Shown: piece after piece, positions 43,120 to 50,848 of the stretch
Layout: each line of letters starts with the position of its first letter
How positions within the stretch are numbered: position 1 is the first letter of the stretch
NCBI GenBank assembly: GCA_023461275.1
Contig: JAEYMI010000032.1
Coordinates: 1-64,000, forward strand
From: Actinomycetes bacterium
GTDB lineage: Bacteria > Actinomycetota > Actinomycetes > Mycobacteriales > Mycobacteriaceae
Length of the DNA: 64,000 bases
Reading direction: 5' to 3'
Program-made: the position numbers and the translations under genes
Notes under the pieces: model-generated
The model's database searches: none
Told to the model about the DNA's origin: nothing
What the model saw: the letters and a program-made list of their open reading frames with translations, nothing else

Positions 43120-44723
43120 GACAGATCGACCTGCTCGATCAGCGTTGCCTTCACCGCGTCACTGATGGCGGCGACCACGTCGTCGGCGATGACATCGCTG
43201 AGCCGCAGCATCACGGTCGCGCCGTCACCGTCGGCGTCCTGGGACAGTCCGGCGGCCTTGATATCGATGCCGGCATCACCGAGCAGGGTGCCGATCTTGC
43301 CCAGCGAGCCCGGCTGATCGGCGTAACTGATCAGCAGGTTCCGGCCTTCGGCACGCAGGTCGAAGTTGCGCCCGTTGATGTTGACGATCTTCGGGACTTC
43401 GCGAGTACCGCTGAGGGTGCCCGACACGTTGTGCACGCTTCCGTCGGCGTAGACCGCCCGCACGTCGACCACGCTGCGATGGTTGGGGCTCTCGGTGGCA
43501 GTGCTGACCTCGCTGGTCAATCCGCGCTGCTCGGCGACGGCCGGAGCGTTGACGAAGGTGACCGGCTCGTCGAGCACCGCGGAGAACAGTCCGCGCAGGG
43601 CCGACAACCCGAGCACCTCGACCGAGTGGGCGGCGATCTCGCCGCGCACGTCGACCTGCAGCGAGGTCGGCGGCTCCGATCCGATGGCACCCACCAGCAC
43701 ACCGGCCTTGCGCGCGACCTCGAGCCACGGCGCAACCTCTTCGTCGACCGCACCGCCGGTGATGTTCACCGCGTCGGGGACGAAGTGACCGGCCAGCGCG
43801 AGGCGGACGCTCTTGGCGACGTCGGTGCCGGCGCGGTCCTGCGCCTCCGACGTCGAGGCACCCAGGTGCGGGGTCACGACGACCTCGGGCAGCTCGAACA
43901 GCGGCGAATCGGTGCACGGCTCGGTGGCGTACACGTCGAGTCCGGCGGCGCGCACGTGGCCGGCGGTGATCGAGTCGGCCAGCGCCTGCTCATCGATCAG
44001 CCCGCCGCGGGCGGCGTTGACGATGACAACGCCCTGCTTGGTCTTGGCCAGCTGTTCCTTACCGATGAGGCCGAGGGTTTCCGGCGTCTTCGGCAGATGC
44101 ACGGTGATGAAGTCGGCGCGCTCGAGCAGTTCGTCGAGGCTGACCAGTTCGATGCCCAGCTGCGCCGCGCGCGCCGGTGACACGTAGGGGTCATAGGCGA
44201 TGATCGAGGTCTCGAACGCCGCGAGCCGGTGTGCGACCAGCTGTCCGATGCGGCCGAGCCCGACCACACCGACGGTCTTGTCGAAGATCTCCACACCGTT
44301 GAACGACGAGCGCTTCCACGTGTGCTCGCGCAGCGTGCGATCGGCGGCCGGGATCTGTCGCGATGCCGACATCAGCAGGGCGATGGCGTGTTCGGCGGCG
44401 GTGTGGATGTTCGACGTCGGCGCGTTGACGACCATCACGCCGCGCTCGGTCGCGGCCGGAACGTCGACGTTGTCGAGTCCGACGCCGGCACGGGCGACGA
44501 TCTTCAGTTTCGGCGCGGCCTGCAGTACCTCGGCGTCGACGGTGGTTGCCGAGCGAACCAGGATCGCGTCGGCGTCGGCGACGGCGTCGAGCAGCTTGGG
44601 ACGATCAGGACCGTCCACCCACCGGACCTCGACGTCGTCACCCAGCGCCTCCACGGTCGACGGTGCCAGTTTGTCGGCGATCAGGACGACCGGACGGCCA
44701 GCTGAGCTCACGATTTTCTCCAT
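43116..44723 (-). CDS. serA: D-3-phosphoglycerate dehydrogenase
   Basis: A 535-residue long-form PGDH. The nucleotide-binding motif is VGVVGLGRIGQLVAHRLAAFE. The catalytic region contains NAARGGLIDEQAL and a later HLGASTSEAQDRAG (His). An intervening ASB domain (about 320-450) and a C-terminal ACT domain (about 455-535) allow serine feedback, as in mycobacteria. It makes 3-phosphohydroxypyruvate for serine synthesis. First gene of the serA-leuB unit. Confidence 0.96.
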   Translation of the reverse strand: MEKIVSSAGRPVVLIADKLAPSTVEALGDDVEVRWVDGPDRPKLLDAVADADAILVRSATTVDAEVLQAAPKLKIVARAGVGLDNVDVPAATERGVMVVNAPTSNIHTAAEHAIALLMSASRQIPAADRTLREHTWKRSSFNGVEIFDKTVGVVGLGRIGQLVAHRLAAFETSIIAYDPYVSPARAAQLGIELVSLDELLERADFITVHLPKTPETLGLIGKEQLAKTKQGVVIVNAARGGLIDEQALADSITAGHVRAAGLDVYATEPCTDSPLFELPEVVVTPHLGASTSEAQDRAGTDVAKSVRLALAGHFVPDAVNITGGAVDEEVAPWLEVARKAGVLVGAIGSEPPTSLQVDVRGEIAAHSVEVLGLSALRGLFSAVLDEPVTFVNAPAVAEQRGLTSEVSTATESPNHRSVVDVRAVYADGSVHNVSGTLSGTREVPKIVNINGRNFDLRAEGRNLLISYADQPGSLGKIGTLLGDAGIDIKAAGLSQDADGDGATVMLRLSDVIADDVVAAISDAVKATLIEQVDLS

Positions 44724-44962
44724 GTTGTCGATGGCGGACGTTCGCGATCAGCTTAGAGGTCGCCCATCGCGCGGCAGACAGCCGGTCCGTCGCGAGCGAA
44801 CCGCTGCAGGTGGCGCGCGGGTGGATTGTGATCGGCATTACGGATAGGTTGCAAACGAACCGCGGGAGGATTCCGGTCACGGCACATTCACAGAATCTCC
44901 CGGTACGGTGTCATATGGCCTCCGGCTCAGGTGGCCATGGGTGCGTTGACGAGTGGAGCGTG

Positions 44963-45625
44963 ATGACAAGGAAGCTGACGGCACTGCTGGCCGTCCTGGC
45001 GGCGACGGTGTTGGCGGGTTGGGGTTCAGGAGTGGCGATGGCCGCACCGAACATCCCCCTCGGCGGTGGTTCCGGAATTCTCGTTCTCAAGGGCGGCAAC
45101 TCCGCGTCGGCGTGCACGCTGACCACCATCGGCAGGACGAGTACCGGCAGACTGATCGGTATCACTGCCGGCCACTGCGGCAAGCCCGGCCAGAAGGTCT
45201 ATTCGGAGAGCTTCCAGGACCGCGGTCAGGCCGGCACCATCACCTACTCGACGCCGGACCTCGACATCGCGGTGATCGAGTTCGATCAGAACCGGGTGAT
45301 TCCGGTGCGATCGGTGCGCGGGGTGACGATCAACAGCGTCGACACGCGTCCGATCGGCTTCCCGACCATCGCCTGCAAGACCGGCCGCACCACCGGATCC
45401 ACCTGCGGCGTGGCCTGGTTCTCCGACGGTGATGCCCATCTCAGCCAGCTGTGTGTCGTCGAAGGCGACAGCGGCAGCCCCGTGGTGGTCGGTGATCGCC
45501 TGGTCGCCATGGTCAACGCCTACTACTTCCTGGCCTGCGTGGGTCCGGAGACCGGCACCAACATCGGCCCGATTCTGGCCCGCGTGAACTCGCTGCCGAA
45601 CTACAAGGGCTTCCACGTCATCTGA
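44963..45625 (+). CDS. secreted trypsin-like serine protease
   Basis: About 220 residues. The signal peptide is MTRKLTALLAVLAATVLAGW and more, ending near AMA-A (about residue 27). The S1 protease triad is readable: His in GITAGHCGK, Asp in PDLDIAVIEF, Ser in VEGDSGSPVVV. Four or more Cys form likely disulfides. ATG 44963 is preferred; a GTG directly before it (44960) is an alternative. It is divergent from serA and followed by a strong hairpin. Substrate unknown; possible roles are nutrition or cell-surface processing. Confidence 0.85.
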   Translation: MTRKLTALLAVLAATVLAGWGSGVAMAAPNIPLGGGSGILVLKGGNSASACTLTTIGRTSTGRLIGITAGHCGKPGQKVYSESFQDRGQAGTITYSTPDLDIAVIEFDQNRVIPVRSVRGVTINSVDTRPIGFPTIACKTGRTTGSTCGVAWFSDGDAHLSQLCVVEGDSGSPVVVGDRLVAMVNAYYFLACVGPETGTNIGPILARVNSLPNYKGFHVI

Positions 45626-45644
45626 TCGTCCTGATCTGATCGAC

Positions 45645-45680
45645 CTCGTGCGCGGTGCCATCAGTGGCGCCGCGCACGAG
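45645..45680 (+). terminator. 16-bp hairpin after the serine protease gene
   Basis: Positions 45645-45660 pair with 45665-45680 over 16 bases (one G-U pair) around a TCAG loop. It begins 20 bases after the protease stop. No T-run follows. Confidence 0.8.
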
Positions 45681-45729
45681 TCGTCTGTGCGACGCCTCCC
45701 AACCGGTTTCTGGCACTTGGCTGTGAGGT

Positions 45730-45748
45730 TGTTGTAAGGCTACCCTTA
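45730..45748. promoter_or_regulatory. candidate IdeR/DtxR iron box upstream of the glycosyltransferase
   Basis: TGTTGTAAGGCTACCCTTA agrees at about 15 of 19 positions with the commonly cited form TTAGGTAAGGCTAACCTTA of the DtxR/IdeR operator, with TAAGG/CCTTA half-sites around the centre. It ends 33 bases before the GTG at 45782, a usual position for a repressor site. By-eye match; the left half is weak. Confidence 0.4.
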
Positions 45749-45781
45749 GTCGACTTGTCGTCGTCGGAGGGGAATCCGCAC

Positions 45782-46813
45782 GTGTATGGACGTGGACGTG
45801 CACTCGTGCACGAACCGCTCTCCCTGTCGCAGGTCCGGATATCTGTGGTCATCCCGGTCTTCCGGAGCGCGACCTACATTCGGGACTGCCTGCAATCGGT
45901 CCTCGACCAGCAGTTCGGAGTCGAGGAGATCGTCCTCGTCGACGACTGCACCGACGATGATTCGATCGAGATCGCGACCCGATTCCTGGCCGCGTCGACC
46001 GTCGAGGTCTCGGTGATCCGCCAGGACCGCAACCAGGGTGCGGGTCGGGCGCGCAATGCCGGCGTCACGGCGGCGACCGGGAACGTGATCTGGTTCTTCG
46101 ATAGCGATGATCTCGCCGCACCCGCGTTCACTGCGGAGATGGCCGGGGCCCTGGTGGCGCACGACGCCGACTTCGTCACCTGCCGAACATCGTTCGTCGA
46201 GGAGAACGGCACGATGATCGGCACCGTGGAGCCTCGATTTCGCGAGACCGCGGTCAGCGGTCGGGACTTCGCCTCGATGTTGATCAACGGCGACGTCAAG
46301 GCCTATCCCACGCCGCGCCTATTCCGTCGCGACGTTCTCGGCGACCACCCGTGGGACGATCGCCGGGCCTATGAGGACATGGCCGCCACCACCCGGATCG
46401 CGCTGCGCTCGAGCACCGTCGCGCTCATCGACGAACCACTCATGTCGTATCGACAGCACGACCAATCGACCTCACACGTCGTTGCGCCGCACACCCGAGA
46501 CGTCTTCGCCATGGGCGAGGAGATGTCGGAACTGATCGGCGAGATGTTCGACGGCAAGCAGGCTCGACGACTCGCCCGACGATTCCTCTATCGCGAGACG
46601 CTGATACCGGCCGCTCATTTGGCGATGCGCGCCCGGCACGACCGCACCGGGGAACCCGCACTGATTGGCGAGATCCTCGAGAAGTCCCGGAGGCGCAGCC
46701 GGGTCGCCGACACGCTCCCGCTATTGTGTGACCGGCAGTTCCGTTCCGCCGCATTCGCTTTGACGATCAAGGTGATGCCGAACACGTACTCTGCCGTGTT
46801 ACGACGTCGATGA
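45782..46813 (+). CDS. family 2 glycosyltransferase
   Basis: About 343 residues of GT-A fold. The N-terminal donor-binding motif is RISVVIPVFRSATYIRDCLQS, the mid-domain carries IVLVDDCTDDDS, and the DxD is in IWFFDSDDLAA. The GTG at 45782 follows GGAGGGGAA at 8-base spacing; an in-frame TTG is possible upstream. It probably makes a surface polysaccharide or glycolipid. It is followed by a PIG-L deacetylase gene 53 bases later; the two may act on the same sugar. A candidate iron box precedes it. Confidence 0.82.
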   Translation: MYGRGRALVHEPLSLSQVRISVVIPVFRSATYIRDCLQSVLDQQFGVEEIVLVDDCTDDDSIEIATRFLAASTVEVSVIRQDRNQGAGRARNAGVTAATGNVIWFFDSDDLAAPAFTAEMAGALVAHDADFVTCRTSFVEENGTMIGTVEPRFRETAVSGRDFASMLINGDVKAYPTPRLFRRDVLGDHPWDDRRAYEDMAATTRIALRSSTVALIDEPLMSYRQHDQSTSHVVAPHTRDVFAMGEEMSELIGEMFDGKQARRLARRFLYRETLIPAAHLAMRARHDRTGEPALIGEILEKSRRRSRVADTLPLLCDRQFRSAAFALTIKVMPNTYSAVLRRR

Positions 46814-46866
46814 ATCCACATCGATGACTCCATTCTGCTGAGTCGATACTTCAGGGGGAACCACAC

Positions 46867-47514
46867 GTGATCCGCACGCTCGTCGTGTCACCGCATCTCG
46901 ACGATGCCGTCTTCTCGGCCGGAGAGTTCTTGGCCAGCCGACCGGAATCGGTGGTCGTGACGATGCTGGCCGGCGCACCCGATCCCCCGGTGGTGACCGA
47001 GTGGGACACCGACAGCGGATTCGCTTCGTCGCAGGAGTCACTGGAAGCGCGCTGGCGTGAGGACGAGGCGGCGCTCGCCGAACTCCATGCCCTTCCGGTG
47101 CATCTGGGATTCCTCGACGGCCAGTATGAGCCGGCCGACATCGTCGAGATGGCCGGCGCCCTGCGCGACGTGGTGGACGAGCATCGACCCGACGTGGTGG
47201 TGGGTCCGCTCGGAGTCCATCACGACGACCATGAGCGGGTGCGTGATGCGGTTCTTGCCGCGGATCTCGATGTGCCGCTCTACCTTTACGCCGATCTGCC
47301 GTACAGCTGCTATCGTGCGCGCGACGCGTGGCGTGCCCGACTCGCCATCCGCCGCCGTGGCTTCTCACTGCGCCGCGAATCACTCAGCGGTGGGGCGTGC
47401 GACCTCAAGACCGCCGCGGTGCGCTGTTACCCGACGCAGGTCAAACAGTTCGAACTCAACAAGATCCTTGTGCCGGAACGGTTCTGGCGAGTCAGGTGGC
47501 GCGGGGCTCGGTAG
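46867..47514 (+). CDS. PIG-L family N-acetylglucosamine deacetylase-like protein
   Basis: A 215-residue protein of the PIG-L/LmbE family. The N-terminal zinc motif is HLDDAVFSAGEF (family HPDDE; here Leu replaces Pro and Ala-Val follows the Asp pair), and the second His set is in VGPLGVHHDDHERVRDAV. Enzymes of this fold remove the N-acetyl group of GlcNAc moieties. It follows the glycosyltransferase, so it could de-acetylate the sugar that is being attached. The GTG start fits AGTCGATACTTCAGGGGGAA upstream, with AGGGGGAA as ribosome site. Confidence 0.8.
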   Translation: MIRTLVVSPHLDDAVFSAGEFLASRPESVVVTMLAGAPDPPVVTEWDTDSGFASSQESLEARWREDEAALAELHALPVHLGFLDGQYEPADIVEMAGALRDVVDEHRPDVVVGPLGVHHDDHERVRDAVLAADLDVPLYLYADLPYSCYRARDAWRARLAIRRRGFSLRRESLSGGACDLKTAAVRCYPTQVKQFELNKILVPERFWRVRWRGAR

Positions 47515-47519
47515 CCGCA

Positions 47520-48317
47520 CTACGGCTGCTCGACCAACGATCCGTCGCGTAAACGTCTGAGTACCCGCGCGTCGGACAGTTCGTCGCGCAGCTCAGGATG
47601 CCGGTGATAGAAGTCCATCAGCCAGAACGTGGGCAAGGGCCCGAGACATGTGTCGTCCACACGAATCTCATCGCTCCTGCGGTCGGGTACCAGCGACACC
47701 CACCAGCCTTCACGATTGTCCCCACGCAACGGAGACGGACGAACACGCTCGATGTCCGCCCACGGCAGGTCGATGTTGGACTTCGGCACCTGACATCCGA
47801 CACCGGAGATCACCAGTGCCGGCGCCCGATTTAGAGCCGACCGGATGGTCACCACCGCCCCGGAAACCCCCAACAACAAACTGATGGCCGCGCGAATGTC
47901 GCGTGTCATCGCATCTGGGAAGAGCGACTCGAAATGGCCCTGTTTCAAGGCCAACGAGGTCGCTAGAAGAGCCAACGAGGCCAACAGCATTCCCGCGTTA
48001 TTGAGCGCATGCGAACGCGGATCCACCGCTATTTCCAGCCTGCCGTGAACGAGCCGGGCTCCCTGCGTGTCGCATAACGGTCGGTACCGCGACGGTACCG
48101 AGATCAGACGATCGGCGAGGGGTACCGCCATGGCGATTGCGAACAGCCCCATGCACAGCGCCTCTGCGGTGTCGTGACCCGTGAGCGCGAACAGACTACA
48201 AACAAGTCCGAGGGCGCAGAGCATGCCGAAGAGAAACAGGCCTTTGACGTCGCCCCGGGATCGGCGCACGCACCAGATCTCCGGGACCGGAAAAGTAGTG
48301 TCAACGTCCGCGTTCAC
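47520..48317 (-). CDS. hypothetical membrane protein
   Basis: About 265 residues from GTG 48317. Two pairs of hydrophobic segments (about residues 25-65 and 105-150) are separated by soluble parts. The C-terminal region is charged, with a PH-like beta pattern but no motif I can name. No family recognised. The GTG overlaps the stop of the upstream GNAT gene by four bases, so it is likely coupled to that gene. It ends just past the convergent deacetylase gene. Confidence 0.6.
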   Translation of the reverse strand: MNADVDTTFPVPEIWCVRRSRGDVKGLFLFGMLCALGLVCSLFALTGHDTAEALCMGLFAIAMAVPLADRLISVPSRYRPLCDTQGARLVHGRLEIAVDPRSHALNNAGMLLASLALLATSLALKQGHFESLFPDAMTRDIRAAISLLLGVSGAVVTIRSALNRAPALVISGVGCQVPKSNIDLPWADIERVRPSPLRGDNREGWWVSLVPDRRSDEIRVDDTCLGPLPTFWLMDFYHRHPELRDELSDARVLRRLRDGSLVEQP

Positions 48318-49096
48318 CGGCACCCCTGCAGATCTCTCAACCGCGTCAGGCGTCGTTCTCCGTACTTGGCGAACCCGCTGCGCTGCAGGATCGGAGACGA
48401 CGTCGGCTGTGCGTGCACGATCGCCAGTGTCGCACCACGTTCGGCGGCGACGGCCAGCCTGCGCGCCACCAGCGCTCGGTATACTCCTCTGCCGCGCGCC
48501 GAGGCCACGACTCCCCCACCCCACAACCTCGCCACCGGACCGGCGAGCGAAAAGCCGCCGGAGGCAACGGGTGTGCCGTCGAGCAGAGCGACGAAGGAGC
48601 CGGGTTCGGCGGTCCGGTTCGCCGTCTCGGTCGACGCACCGTCGAGTGGCGCTGCGCCCCAGACGCTTTCCGACGCGGCGTCGAAAAGTGCCGCATCGGT
48701 GGAGGTCTCGATCTCGCGAACCTCGACACCGTGTGCCACCGACATCCAGGTCCAGGGCTCGTCGTCGAGTTCGATGGCGAGAATGTCATAGATCTCAACG
48801 GTTTCCGGCGAGAGCCCGGCGATATGTTCCGTCGTCACGCCGCCGAGCAGTCCAGGTCCGATGGTGACGCGCAGTGTGGAGACGCCGAGGTCCGACGCTG
48901 CCGCAAGGGCACGAGCCAGCACGCCGTCGGCGTCGGCATCTGGTCCGGTGTATACGCGCAGTGTTGCTTCCGAACCCTCGACGCTGAACCGGAATTCGTC
49001 GGTGGCGGCATAGGCCGAATCGGCCGGAATCCATGCCGAGGTCCACCCGGCCGACTCCCGCAGGATCGCCTCCGCGGTCCACTTCGTCACAGCCAC
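48314..49096 (-). CDS. GNAT-family acetyltransferase
   Basis: A 260-residue protein whose second half carries the acetyl-CoA-binding pattern of GNAT enzymes: GGGVVASARGRGVYRALVARRLAVAAERG (within R/Q-x-x-G-x-G/A). The N-terminal half is less conserved and probably forms a second GNAT-like lobe. It starts with GTG after AAAGGAG. Substrate unknown. It is followed by the membrane-protein gene with a 4-base overlap. One copy of the duplicated palindromic element lies just upstream. Confidence 0.75.
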   Translation of the reverse strand: MAVTKWTAEAILRESAGWTSAWIPADSAYAATDEFRFSVEGSEATLRVYTGPDADADGVLARALAAASDLGVSTLRVTIGPGLLGGVTTEHIAGLSPETVEIYDILAIELDDEPWTWMSVAHGVEVREIETSTDAALFDAASESVWGAAPLDGASTETANRTAEPGSFVALLDGTPVASGGFSLAGPVARLWGGGVVASARGRGVYRALVARRLAVAAERGATLAIVHAQPTSSPILQRSGFAKYGERRLTRLRDLQGCR

Positions 49097-49111
49097 AACT
49101 CCTTTGACTCC

Positions 49112-49175
49112 TTAACGCTGGGTCTGCACAAGCACGCCACGGTTGCAAAGCCAGCAGCTTCAGATACCCCCAGCG
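49112..49175. repeat. palindromic intergenic element, copy A
   Basis: This 64-base stretch between the ilvC end and the GNAT gene start aligns without gaps to 59895-59958, with about 44 identical positions including TTGCAAAGCCAGC (13/13) and terminal CGCTGGG / CCCAGCG arms. In this copy the outer arms still pair, but the inner arms have decayed. No protein is encoded. Confidence 0.75.
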
Positions 49176-49216
49176 AAAACTGATGCCGGTCCACGCCAGA
49201 GCCGGTATCGACGACC

Positions 49217-49249
49217 GCGGCCCCGCCTCCGAGATGGAAGCAGGGCCGC
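49217..49249 (-). terminator. probable ilvC terminator
   Basis: GCGGCCC (49217-49223) pairs with GGGCCGC (49243-49249), with partial inner pairing. It lies 24 bases downstream of the ilvC stop on the minus strand. Confidence 0.5.
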
Positions 49250-49272
49250 AGCTGTCTGATGTGTGGTGCGTA

Positions 49273-50286
49273 TCAGGCGGTTTCGGTGATCGGGCGATCA
49301 ACCCAGCTCATCAGGTCGCGCAGCTTCTTGCCGGTGACCTCGATCGGGTGCTCGGCGTTCTTCTTGCGCAGCGCCTCGAGCTCCTTGTTGCCGCCCTCGA
49401 CGTTGGCGACGAGACGCTTGACGAAGGTGCCGTCCTGGATGTCGCGCAGGATGCCGCGCATGCGCTCCTTGGTGTCGGCGTCGATGACGCGCGGGCCGGA
49501 GACGTAGCCGCCGAACTCAGCGGTGTCCGACACCGAGTAGTTCATGCGGGCGATGCCACCCTCGTAGATGAGGTCGACGATGAGCTTCAGCTCGTGCAGC
49601 ACCTCGAAGTACGCCATCTCCGGCGCGTAGCCCGCCTCGACCATGACCTCGAAGCCGGTCTTGATCAATTCCTCGGTGCCACCGCACAACACGGCCTGCT
49701 CACCGAAGAGATCGGTCTCGGTCTCCTCTTTGAAGGTGGTCTTGATGACGCCCGCGCGCCCACCACCGATGGCCGACGCGTAGCTCAGCGCCAGTGCCTG
49801 GCCCTCGCCCTTGGGGTCCTGCTCGATGGCGATCAGGCACGGCACACCCTTGCCGTCGACGAACTGACGACGCACCAGGTGGCCAGGGCCCTTGGGAGCG
49901 ACCATGCCGATGGTGACGTTGGCCGGCGGCTTGATGAGTCCGAAGTGGATGTTGAGGCCGTGACCGAAGAACAGCGCGTCGCCATCCTTGAGGTTCGGCT
50001 CGATGTCCTCGGTGAAGATCTGCGCCTGGCTGGTGTCCGGCGCGAGCAGCATGATGACGTCGGCCCACTCGGCGGCCTCCTTGGCGGTCATCACCTTCAG
50101 TCCCTGCTCGGCGGCCTTGTCGCGAGATGCGCTGCCCTCGCGGAGACCGACTGCGACGTCGACCCCGGAGTCACGCAGCGACAGCGAGTGCGCATGCCCC
50201 TGGCTGCCGTAGCCGATCACCGCGACCTTACGACCCTGGATGATCGACAGATCGGCGTCGTCGTCGTAGAACAGTTCGATCGCCAC
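49273..50286 (-). CDS. ilvC: ketol-acid reductoisomerase
   Basis: A 337-residue class-I KARI with the Rossmann motif KVAVIGYGSQGHAHSLSLRDS. The NADPH-phosphate-binding loop follows, with Arg and Ser residues in VGLREGSASRDKA. The C-terminal knotted domain has GQALALSYASAIGGGRAG and later a metal-binding Glu-rich segment. It converts acetolactate to dihydroxyisovalerate. It starts with GTG, 62 bases after ilvN. Last gene of the ilvBNC operon. Confidence 0.97.
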   Translation of the reverse strand: MAIELFYDDDADLSIIQGRKVAVIGYGSQGHAHSLSLRDSGVDVAVGLREGSASRDKAAEQGLKVMTAKEAAEWADVIMLLAPDTSQAQIFTEDIEPNLKDGDALFFGHGLNIHFGLIKPPANVTIGMVAPKGPGHLVRRQFVDGKGVPCLIAIEQDPKGEGQALALSYASAIGGGRAGVIKTTFKEETETDLFGEQAVLCGGTEELIKTGFEVMVEAGYAPEMAYFEVLHELKLIVDLIYEGGIARMNYSVSDTAEFGGYVSGPRVIDADTKERMRGILRDIQDGTFVKRLVANVEGGNKELEALRKKNAEHPIEVTGKKLRDLMSWVDRPITETA

Positions 50287-50308
50287 AGTTGAATTCCCTT
50301 CGATTTCC

Positions 50309-50326
50309 TGTGCCCCACAAGGGGTT
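50309..50326. other. small GC hairpin between ilvN and ilvC
   Basis: CCCC-ACAA-GGGG (about 50313-50324) with a run of T on the plus strand. It lies in the 61-base ilvN-ilvC gap. It could be a weak RNA processing or stability hairpin; no function is proven. Confidence 0.3.
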
Positions 50327-50347
50327 TTATTTCAAAAGTTGGTTGTG

Positions 50348-50848
50348 TCAGCGGTTGGCGGACATACTCTTGGGCCCGCGGCCCAAAGTCACCGCGCCCG
50401 ATTGCGCGATTTCGCGGATGCCGTACGGATCGAGCATCCGCAGCAAGGCTTCCAGTTTCTCAGAGGTACCGGTGGCCTCGATGGTCAGCGACTCGGGCGA
50501 GACGTCGATCACCTTGGCGCGGAACAGGTTCACCACCTCGATAACCTCGGTGCGGACCGTCGAATCCGAGCGGACCTTGACCATCATCAGCTCACGCGAG
50601 ACCGAGTTGCCCGGGTCCTGCTCCACGATCTTGATGACGTTGATGAGCTTGTTGAGCTGTTTGGTGACCTGCTCGAGCGGGAAGTCTTCGACGCTGACCA
50701 TGATGGTCATCCGCGAAATGCCTTTCAGCTCGGTCGGTCCCACCGCGAGCGACTCGATGTTGAAGCCGCGGCGGGAGAACAGTGCCGACACACGGGCCAG
50801 CACGCCGGGACGGTCCTCAACCAGAACCGACAGGGTATGTGTGCTCAT
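50348..50848 (-). CDS. ilvN: acetolactate synthase small (regulatory) subunit
   Basis: A 166-residue ACT-domain protein. It begins MSTHTLSVLVEDRPGVLARV and includes the FSRRGFNIESLAVGPTE segment typical of IlvN/IlvH. It binds valine to feedback-inhibit IlvB. Its ATG overlaps the ilvB stop by four bases, so equal production is likely. Confidence 0.96.
   Translation of the reverse strand: MSTHTLSVLVEDRPGVLARVSALFSRRGFNIESLAVGPTELKGISRMTIMVSVEDFPLEQVTKQLNKLINVIKIVEQDPGNSVSRELMMVKVRSDSTVRTEVIEVVNLFRAKVIDVSPESLTIEATGTSEKLEALLRMLDPYGIREIAQSGAVTLGRGPKSMSANR

Noticed and set aside
49105..49180. Insertion sequence remnant at copy A of the palindrome
   Set aside because: No transposase fragment, no target duplication and no terminal inverted repeat longer than the arms. 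Described as a non-coding palindromic repeat instead.
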